This document shows, piece by piece, positions 51,919 through 58,455 of a stretch of 58,455 nt of DNA. The position numbers and the translations under genes are program-made. Under the pieces are notes generated by a model. It did no database searches. It was not told the origin of the DNA and worked only from the letters and a program-made list of their open reading frames with translations. The DNA is from Nocardioides terrigena (GTDB taxonomy: Bacteria; Actinomycetota; Actinomycetes; Propionibacteriales; Nocardioidaceae): NCBI RefSeq assembly GCF_003047265.1, contig NZ_PZYY01000015.1, forward strand, positions 1 to 58,455, given 5' to 3'. Within the stretch, counting starts at the first letter, position 1. Each line of letters starts with the position of its first letter.

Positions 51919-52482
51919 TCAGGAGTCACTCTCCTGGGCTTCCTTTGCTGCTGCCTTGATGTCGTCGGCCTCGACCTTGGCGATGGTGGACTCGACGATG
52001 GCATCGGCCCGATCGAGCGCCCGTCGGATCTTGACCGCGCCGGGGTCGGAGACCAGCGCGAGCAGGCCGGAGTGCCCGGGTGGGATGGCGGTCTCGAGCT
52101 GCTGCTCGAGCTCGCCGTGGTGGTGGCGCTGGCGCAGCTTGCCGGCGAGCGCACCGGCGGAGCCGACGACGGCGGCGCTGCCGAGGATCGAGGGTGGGAA
52201 GATGACGCCGAGCGCGATGCCGCCGACCACGCCCCACTTGAGACCGGACTTCGTGCTGTGGTCGGTGGCCTTCTGGATCTCCAGCGTGCCGTCGGCGGAG
52301 CGGTTGACCACGATGACGCCCTCGATCTCGACGGTGCGGCCGTCCTCCACGGACTTGAGGGCCTCGTAGGCCTCCCACGCCGTGCTGGTGTCGCTGAAGT
52401 CGGCGACGAGGAGGGTGTAGGCGCCGTCGGACACGGCGGCCGCCGTCATCTCACGGTCGGGGGTGTTGCTGTCGTCTGACAT
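51919..52482 (-). CDS. DUF1269 family protein
   Basis: 187 residues from the ATG at 52482, five bases after GGAG. The N-terminal part (TLLVADFSDTSTAWEAYEALKSVEDGRTVEIEGVIVVNR) is the conserved DUF1269 region, followed by a Gly/Ala-rich membrane-associated segment (WGVVGGIALGVIFPPSILGSAAVVGSAGALAGK) and a charged helix. No function is established; related proteins are sometimes induced by stress. Confidence 0.8.
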   Translation of the reverse strand: MSDDSNTPDREMTAAAVSDGAYTLLVADFSDTSTAWEAYEALKSVEDGRTVEIEGVIVVNRSADGTLEIQKATDHSTKSGLKWGVVGGIALGVIFPPSILGSAAVVGSAGALAGKLRQRHHHGELEQQLETAIPPGHSGLLALVSDPGAVKIRRALDRADAIVESTIAKVEADDIKAAAKEAQESDS

Positions 52483-52677
52483 GGGTGCTCCTTGTTGGTG
52501 GGGCCTCAACTGTCGAGCGTCAGGACCTCGACGGCCTCACCCGGTCCGGGTGGAGCGGACAACTGCGATCTCGCCGAGTGCGCCGAGTACCTCGTCTCGC
52601 TGGACCGATAGGGTCCCTCTACCCGGGCGACGTGCACGTCTACGTCGACTGGACCCGCAGGGACGCGCAGGACGGCG
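52483..52677. other. About 195-base region between DUF1269 and tRNA-Met
   Basis: Holds the leftward DUF1269 promoter area and ribosome site. A TAGGGT (52609-52614) in a GATAGGGT context is a possible rightward -10. A short open frame ends in HVYVDWTRRDAQDGV but lacks a convincing start, so it is not called as a gene. Confidence 0.4.
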
Positions 52678-52693
52678 TCTGACCTGCGGAAAC
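52678..52693 (+). promoter_or_regulatory. 16-base element upstream of tRNA-Met
   Basis: TCTGACCTGCGGAAAC lies ten bases before the tRNA. An identical copy lies upstream of the rRNA promoters at 58053-58068. Both copies precede stable RNA genes on the same strand. Role unknown; see findings. Confidence 0.5.
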
Positions 52694-52702
52694 AGTGAAC
52701 GC

Positions 52703-52776
52703 GGGGCGGTAGCTCAGTCGGTCAGAGCAGAGGACTCATAATCCTTGGGTCGTGGGTTCGAGCCCCACCCGCCCTA
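52703..52776 (+). tRNA. tRNA-Met (CAT)
   Basis: Acceptor GGGGCGG pairs with CCGCCCT (one G-U), D-arm GCTC/GAGC, anticodon loop CTCATAA with CAT at 52737-52739, T-arm GTGGG/CCCAC around TTCGAGC, discriminator A, CCA encoded at 52777-52779. The non-initiator acceptor end suggests elongator Met; a lysidine-modified tRNA-Ile2 with the same anticodon cannot be fully excluded. Confidence 0.92.
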
Positions 52777-52790
52777 CCACGGCCCGCGTC

Positions 52791-55187
52791 CTACGGCGCG
52801 GGCCTCAGCCACCGCTCGCGGTAGGCCCGGATCCCGGCGCGCGCCCGGTCCAGCGCGGTGGCGAGGCGAGGCAGCAGCGGCGCGGCCCCGGACGTCGTAC
52901 CGGCGTCGCCGAGCGCCTCGAGCTCCCGCGCCAGGGCGACCACCTCGACGGCACCGAGGTTGGCAGCGCCGCCCGCGAGCTTGTGGGCATGGGCACGCAG
53001 CGCGTCCGGGTCCCGCGATTCGACCGCGCAGCGGAGGTCGTCGGCCGCCGCGGCGGTGGTCTCCTCGAACCGCCCGGTCACCCGCTCGAGGTACGACGTG
53101 TCGTCGGGGTCCATGTCGCGCAGCAGGTCGAGCCGGGCGAGGTCGAGCGCTCCCTCACCGGCGAACCACTGGGCCAGGGTGCGCGTGAGGTGCTCGAGGT
53201 CGACCGGCTTGGTGAGGAAGTCGTCCATGCCCGCGGCCAGGCACCGCTCGCGCTCGCCGGCGACGACGTTGGCGGTCATCGCGATCACCAGCGTCCGCTC
53301 CCCGTCGGCTTCGCGCGCCCGCAGGGCCCGGGTGGCCTCGTACCCGTCCATCCGCGGCATCTGCACGTCCATGAGCACCAGGTCGTACGACGCCTGGTCC
53401 AGCGCCGCGAGCGCCGCGAGCCCGTCCTCGGCGGTGTCCGCCGCGTGACCGAGGGCGGTGAGCATGCCGGTGGCGACGAGCTGGTTCACGCGGTTGTCCT
53501 CGACGACGAGCACGCGCAACGGGGCCACCGGCACCGACGGCTCCGGGCCGATCGCGCCGGCGAGGGTGACCGGGTCCGCCCCGGACGCGGGTCGGAAGAT
53601 CCCGGTGAACCAGAAGCTGCTCCCTCGGCCCGCGGTGCTCGTGTAACCCACGTCGCCGCCCATGGCCTGGGCCAGCTCCCGTGAGATGGCGAGCCCCAGC
53701 CCCGTCCCGCCGAACATCCGGGTGGTCGACGAATCGGCCTGGCGGAACGGCGCGAAGACGTCGGTCGTGGAGGTGTCGATGCCGATGCCGGTGTCGTCGA
53801 CACGCACGGTGAGGCGCCAGAGGTCGCCGAGCCGGTGTGCTCGCACGGTCGCGTGGACGCTGCCGCGCTCGGTGAACTTCACGGCGTTCGTCACGAGGTT
53901 GGCGAAGACCTGGCTCACCTTGGTGGGGTCGCCGCGGAGCACGGCGGGTGCGCTCGCGTCGTACGTGAGTGAGAAGTCCAGGCCCTTGGCGGCGGCGACG
54001 CCCCCGATCGGGCCGGCCACCTGGTCGAGCACGGCGCGCAGGTCGAAGTCGATCTGCTCGAGCACGACGCGGCCGGCCTCGATCTTGCTGAAGTCGAGGA
54101 TGTCGTTGATGAGGGAGAGCAGCAGCTGGCCCGACGTGCGGATGCCGTCGGCGAGCCGACGCTGCTCGGGATCGAGCCGGGTCCTCAGCAGCAGGTCGTC
54201 GAGACCGAGCACCCCGTTGAGCGGGGTCCGGATCTCGTGGCTGACCGTTGCCAGGAAGTCCGACTTCTGCTGCGAGGCCGCCATCGCGGCGTCGCGGGCC
54301 TCGGCCAGCGAGAGCTCGGCCAGCTCGCGGGCCAGGACGTGCTCCAGCTGCTGGACGACGTGGTCCACCATCCCCTCGATCAGCTCGAACTGCTCCAGCG
54401 GCGGCGTCGCGGTCATGACCCCGACGGCGTGCACCCGACCCAGGTGCTTGATGGGGAAGGCCAGGGAGACACGGTCCTCGTCCCACTCCGGTACGCCGCT
54501 GCGCGCCGCTCGCGTCGCCACTGCCAGCTCCCGGGCGGCCCGCTCGGGGTGGGCCTCGTCGTCGGCGATCTCGCGCTCGCGCTCCTCGGCGACGGGGTGC
54601 AGGCGGGTGAGGGTGCCGCCCTCCACCAGGAAGGCCACCGCGCGCTCCCAGTCGTCCATCAGGAGCAGCAGCTCCCGGCCGCGGCCGAGGATCTGCGCAA
54701 GGCTGCTGGCGTCGTTGGCCGCGCTGGCCACGCCCTGGAGCAGGTCGTACTGCGACACCTTCTCGGCGAGCTCGGCACGCGCCTGGGTGAGCTCCATGAG
54801 GGTCGCGCGACGCTGCGAGTAGTCGCTGACCCGGTGCAGGACACCGGTCAGGGTGCCGTCCTCGGCGTGCACGGCGCTCTCCCGCACGAGCACCCACAGC
54901 GTGCTGCCGTCCCGTCGTACCCACTGGCACTCGACGTCCGTCGGGTTGAAACGGCCCTCCCGGAGGGCGGCGAGGTGCGTCCGGAACTGTGCGCGACCCT
55001 CGTCGTCGAGCGGGTCGAGCACGGAGAGCGACCCGAGCTCGGCCGGGTCGATCCCGACGAGCCCGGCGAGGGCGGCGTTCGCATAGATGGTCCGGCCCTC
55101 GAGGTCGAAGACCCAGATGCCGTCCGGGGACTCCTCGACGATGCTGCGGTACAGCGCGTCGTCGATGCCGTTCCCCACGTCCGCCAC
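52791..55187 (-). CDS. Tripartite hybrid histidine kinase (PAS-GAF-HK-REC-Hpt)
   Basis: 798 residues from a GTG six bases after TAGAGT. PAS domain (about 12-125), GAF-like domain (about 145-285), HisKA with His317 in FLATVSHEIRTPLNGVLGL, HATPase (NLVTNAVKFTE, GGTGLGLAISREL), receiver with Asp607 in LVLMDVQMPRMDG, and C-terminal Hpt with His735 in HAHKLAGGAANLG. Such kinases relay phosphate His-Asp-His to a separate response regulator. No transmembrane helix is evident, so the protein is likely cytosolic. No response regulator is encoded nearby. Confidence 0.93.
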   Translation of the reverse strand: MADVGNGIDDALYRSIVEESPDGIWVFDLEGRTIYANAALAGLVGIDPAELGSLSVLDPLDDEGRAQFRTHLAALREGRFNPTDVECQWVRRDGSTLWVLVRESAVHAEDGTLTGVLHRVSDYSQRRATLMELTQARAELAEKVSQYDLLQGVASAANDASSLAQILGRGRELLLLMDDWERAVAFLVEGGTLTRLHPVAEEREREIADDEAHPERAARELAVATRAARSGVPEWDEDRVSLAFPIKHLGRVHAVGVMTATPPLEQFELIEGMVDHVVQQLEHVLARELAELSLAEARDAAMAASQQKSDFLATVSHEIRTPLNGVLGLDDLLLRTRLDPEQRRLADGIRTSGQLLLSLINDILDFSKIEAGRVVLEQIDFDLRAVLDQVAGPIGGVAAAKGLDFSLTYDASAPAVLRGDPTKVSQVFANLVTNAVKFTERGSVHATVRAHRLGDLWRLTVRVDDTGIGIDTSTTDVFAPFRQADSSTTRMFGGTGLGLAISRELAQAMGGDVGYTSTAGRGSSFWFTGIFRPASGADPVTLAGAIGPEPSVPVAPLRVLVVEDNRVNQLVATGMLTALGHAADTAEDGLAALAALDQASYDLVLMDVQMPRMDGYEATRALRAREADGERTLVIAMTANVVAGERERCLAAGMDDFLTKPVDLEHLTRTLAQWFAGEGALDLARLDLLRDMDPDDTSYLERVTGRFEETTAAAADDLRCAVESRDPDALRAHAHKLAGGAANLGAVEVVALARELEALGDAGTTSGAAPLLPRLATALDRARAGIRAYRERWLRPAP

Positions 55188-55218
55188 CCCTGCACTCTAG
55201 GAGGGGCAGGTCACGACG

Positions 55219-56637
55219 TCAGGCTTCCCCCGCGATGAGGTAGGTGTCGTCCTGCCGGACCAGCTGCAAGGACACGTCGTCGGTGTTCTGGCCGCCGTCC
55301 TGCATGACGTAGTCGACCGTGTAGGTCACCGTGAGCGACTCGGGGTCAGCGCTGATGTCGCGTGGCGTCGCGGACTCCACGGTCCCCCAGAAGCCCGAGT
55401 AGCCCTCGAAGCCGTTGCTGGCCTCCTGGAACTCCGGGGTCAGCATCTGGAAGGTCGCCTCGGGGTCCGAGGTGACGGTGGAGAGGTAGGTGGTGATGAA
55501 CTCGGTCATCTCACGCTTCGTCGCAGGCCGGGTGGCCTCCTCGGTCGGCGTCTCCTGCGACGGCTCCTGCGTCGGCTCCGAGGTCCCCGTCGTCTCGGAG
55601 GGGGACGGGTCGGTGCCGGCGGTCGGCTGCTCGGGGTCGTCCTGGAGGGCGGCGAACGCGAGGATCCCCACCAGGACCGCGGCCGCGAGGGCGACGAGCC
55701 AGGGGAGCGGGGAGCGTCGGCGTCGGGCCGACCGGGGCGTGGGTGCGATCGTGGTGGTCCGGGTCGTGGAGCGTGCGGCCGTCGTCGCGGGGTCCTGGGA
55801 CGCCGGGGGGACGGGAGCGGGGACGGGGACCACCTGTGTCGGCGTCTCACCGCGGCGCAGGGCGTCGAGGTGGTCCCGGACCTGGACCATGGTCCAGCGC
55901 TGGGCGGGGTCGCGGACCATCGTGTGCTCGAGCACGGTGGCCATCGGACCGGCGTCGTCGAGGCGCGGCGGATCCTCGTGCACGATCTTGTAGAGCCCGC
56001 CGATGAGGTTCTCGCCCACGTCGTACGGCGGTCGCCCGGCCAGGGCGTGGAAGAGCGTCGCACCGAGGGACCAGACGTCGCTCGCGGCCGTGGCGGTCGA
56101 CCCGGAGGCGACCTCGGGGGCCAGGTAGGCGGGGGAGCCGGTGACGAGACCGGTCTGGGTGAGGCTCGCGTCGGCCTGCGCCCGCGCGATGCCGAAGTCG
56201 GTCAGCTTGGCCTGGTCCGCGGCCGTCACGAGGATGTTCGAGGGCTTCACGTCCCGGTGCACGACGTCGTGGGCGTGCGCCTCCGCGAGGGCGTCGGCCG
56301 CCTGCCACATGAGGGACGCCGCGTCCGCGTGCCCGAGAGGTCCCAACCGCCGGATCCGCTGCGCCAGGGTCTCGCCCTCGACGTACTCCATGACCAGCCA
56401 CTGGTGGTCGTCCTCGACGACGAGGTCGTAGACGCCCACGACGTGGGGGTGGTTGAGCATCGCGGCCAGTCGAGCCTCGCGCTCGGCGCGGGCCAGGTCG
56501 GGGGCATCGGCGCCGGGGATCATGCCGATCCGCTTGAGGGCCACGGGTCGCCCGAGCACCTCGTCGCGACCGAGGTGGACGGCACCGGTGCCGCCACGAC
56601 CGATCTCGCGCTCGAGGGTGTACCTGCCTGCGATCAC
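55219..56637 (-). CDS. Serine/threonine protein kinase (PknB-like)
   Basis: 472 residues from the GTG at 56637, with GGAAGG six bases upstream; a GTG at 56664 is an alternative. Hanks-type kinase motifs in order: glycine loop GRGGTGAVHLG, VALKR, HRDVKPSNILV, DFGIA and APEVASG. The kinase domain is followed by a Pro/Thr-rich linker, a single transmembrane helix (LPWLVALAAAVLVGILAFAAL) and a Thr/Pro linker to an extracellular domain of about 100 residues. The C-terminal domain lacks PASTA repeats and is more like a small NTF2-type sensor. It lies between the hybrid kinase and tyrS. Confidence 0.92.
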   Translation of the reverse strand: MIAGRYTLEREIGRGGTGAVHLGRDEVLGRPVALKRIGMIPGADAPDLARAEREARLAAMLNHPHVVGVYDLVVEDDHQWLVMEYVEGETLAQRIRRLGPLGHADAASLMWQAADALAEAHAHDVVHRDVKPSNILVTAADQAKLTDFGIARAQADASLTQTGLVTGSPAYLAPEVASGSTATAASDVWSLGATLFHALAGRPPYDVGENLIGGLYKIVHEDPPRLDDAGPMATVLEHTMVRDPAQRWTMVQVRDHLDALRRGETPTQVVPVPAPVPPASQDPATTAARSTTRTTTIAPTPRSARRRRSPLPWLVALAAAVLVGILAFAALQDDPEQPTAGTDPSPSETTGTSEPTQEPSQETPTEEATRPATKREMTEFITTYLSTVTSDPEATFQMLTPEFQEASNGFEGYSGFWGTVESATPRDISADPESLTVTYTVDYVMQDGGQNTDDVSLQLVRQDDTYLIAGEA

Positions 56638-56726
56638 GTCACGCCTTCCATCAGGGGAGATCACACATGCTAGGTGGGGACGCCGTCTGGCAGGCTAGGT
56701 GTGAACCCCCACCGGAAGGACCCCAC

Positions 56727-57992
<1,266 letters not shown>

Positions 57993-58016
57993 GGGCCCTG
58001 CGGCACCGGTCCTGAC

Positions 58017-58043
58017 GGGCGCGACACGCACGTGTCCACGCCC
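58017..58043 (+). terminator. Probable tyrS terminator hairpin
   Basis: GGGCG (58017-58021) pairs with CGCCC (58039-58043), continued by GACAC/GTGTC across a small internal loop. It is followed by AAAAA rather than U residues, so it would act as a non-canonical or Rho-assisted stop. Confidence 0.45.
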
Positions 58044-58052
58044 AAAAAGGCC

Positions 58053-58068
58053 TCTGACCTGCGGAAAC
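58053..58068 (+). promoter_or_regulatory. 16-base element upstream of the rRNA promoters
   Basis: TCTGACCTGCGGAAAC, identical to the copy ten bases before tRNA-Met (52678-52693). It ends 31 bases before the -35 of the first rRNA promoter. Confidence 0.5.
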
Positions 58069-58099
58069 GTGATTGTGCGCCCCGTCACACGGTTTCGAT

Positions 58100-58128
58100 T
58101 TGCGCGATCGTGGGGTCCGGTCTAATGT
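58100..58128 (+). promoter_or_regulatory. rRNA operon promoter P1 (candidate)
   Basis: TTGCGC (58100-58105) and TAATGT (58123-58128) are separated by 17 bases. This -10 hexamer is repeated in P2, which supports a tandem promoter arrangement for the rRNA operon. Confidence 0.6.
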
Positions 58129-58284
58129 TCTGTTCGTCGCCAGGGAGCGGCGGGGAGCAAGGCCAGAAGGCCGGGCTTCCGGCCCCGGGCAGACCGACCG
58201 CACCACCTCGATCGAGGCGGCTCCGCACTGAGTGCAGAGCAAACCAGATCGTAACGCTGCGGACAGGCGGGAAAAGCCAGCGAT

Positions 58285-58314
58285 TTGCATCGCCGGAAAT
58301 ACACCGCCTAATGT
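58285..58314 (+). promoter_or_regulatory. rRNA operon promoter P2 (candidate)
   Basis: TTGCAT (58285-58290) and TAATGT (58309-58314), spaced by 18 bases. Same -10 as P1. It lies about 60 bases upstream of the leader antitermination-like element. Confidence 0.6.
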
Positions 58315-58371
58315 TGGACAAGCCACCGCAGCTCGTAGCCACTTGGTTGCAGCACGGTAATGCGTCTGATG

Positions 58372-58391
58372 TTTGAGAACTCAACAGTGTG
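58372..58391 (+). promoter_or_regulatory. rRNA leader element (antitermination-like)
   Basis: TTTGAGAACTCAACAGTGTG is the typical actinobacterial 16S rRNA leader sequence with a small TTGAG/CTCAA palindrome. The 16S gene is expected within a few hundred bases beyond the right edge, which the window does not reach. Confidence 0.75.
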
Positions 58392-58455
58392 TCATAGTCG
58401 ACGAATTAGTTTGTTATGCCCCGTCACCATGGCTTTTGAAGTTGTGGTGGTGGTT

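Larger units (their letters stand above)
57993..58455 (+). other. 463-base non-coding rRNA operon upstream region
   Basis: No protein gene is supported here. The region contains, in order, a tyrS terminator-like hairpin, the 16-base shared element, candidate promoters P1 and P2, and the leader element. Base composition falls markedly after 58300 (runs of A/T), as expected near an rRNA leader. The window ends inside the leader. Confidence 0.75.

Noticed and set aside
52485..52682. 65-codon frame before tRNA-Met
   Set aside because: No good start or ribosome site, overlaps the DUF1269 upstream region, and no family resemblance.

Overview
The window is about 58.5 kb of very GC-rich DNA with dense, short-gapped genes. 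Gene families and gene order point to a high-GC actinobacterium of the Nocardioides / Propionibacteriales type. The main signs are the order hrcA-dnaJ-rsmE-HIT-phoH-ybeY-corC-era-leuA-recO-uppS-zur-glyS-dusB-dgt-dnaG, a long-form LeuA behind a leucine leader peptide, GTG starts, many leaderless-type promoters, DUF3097, a septum-formation lipoprotein and an MshB/Mca-like deacetylase. The genus is inferred from gene content, not from a search.

Layout. (1) 1-115: the edge of an insertion sequence with a truncated transposase start. (2) 138-2319: DUF3097, a small acidic protein and an MBL-fold hydrolase, all leftward. (3) 2339-5362: a CIRCE operator and the heat-shock operon hrcA-dnaJ-rsmE. (4) 5393-8262: envelope lipoproteins, a HIT protein and a copper monooxygenase-like lipoprotein. 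(5) 8333-13201: a six-gene translationally coupled operon, phoH-ybeY-corC-(degenerate cytidine deaminase)-SIP flavoprotein-era. (6) 13233-16087: a GNAT enzyme, a septum-formation lipoprotein, a flavodoxin-like protein and a methyltransferase. (7) 16191-20481: leucine leader peptide, leuA, an alpha/beta hydrolase, recO and uppS. (8) 20498-24056: the zinc-uptake operon znuA-znuC-znuB-zur behind two Zur-like boxes, with a divergent ABM-domain gene. (9) 24149-31730: a complete kdpFABCDE potassium-uptake and sensing operon. (10) 31821-42250: glyS, a lipoprotein, dusB, a secreted SH3/peptidase-like protein, dgt, a four-gene membrane operon (YtxH, YihY, DUF3618, holin-like) and dnaG. (11) 42300-52482: tRNA-Asn, a holin-4-family protein, a giant secreted haem peroxidase with RTX and fibronectin repeats, then YdcF-like, PIG-L deacetylase, double-GNAT, excalibur-thermonuclease and DUF1269 genes. 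(12) 52703-58455: tRNA-Met, a tripartite hybrid sensor kinase, a Ser/Thr kinase, tyrS, and the promoter/leader region of an rRNA operon whose 16S gene must lie just beyond the right edge.

How it works together. Most of the window is core housekeeping: protein folding, ribosome maturation (RsmE, YbeY, Era), replication and repair (DnaG, RecO, Dgt), cell-wall lipid (UppS), aminoacylation (GlyRS, TyrS) and tRNA modification (DusB). Several regulatory circuits can be read directly from sequence: CIRCE/HrcA, Zur boxes on a leaderless znuA promoter, leucine attenuation before leuA, and KdpDE encoded with its target operon.

The accessory content most worth attention is the 1858-residue haem peroxidase-RTX-FnIII protein, the PHM/DBH-like copper lipoprotein that retains all six expected ligands, the deaminase-fold protein lacking its zinc site inside the phoH-era operon, and short repeated elements near 36.2 kb and next to stable RNA genes. 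I found no CRISPR array, prophage, or clear new defence or biosynthetic cluster.
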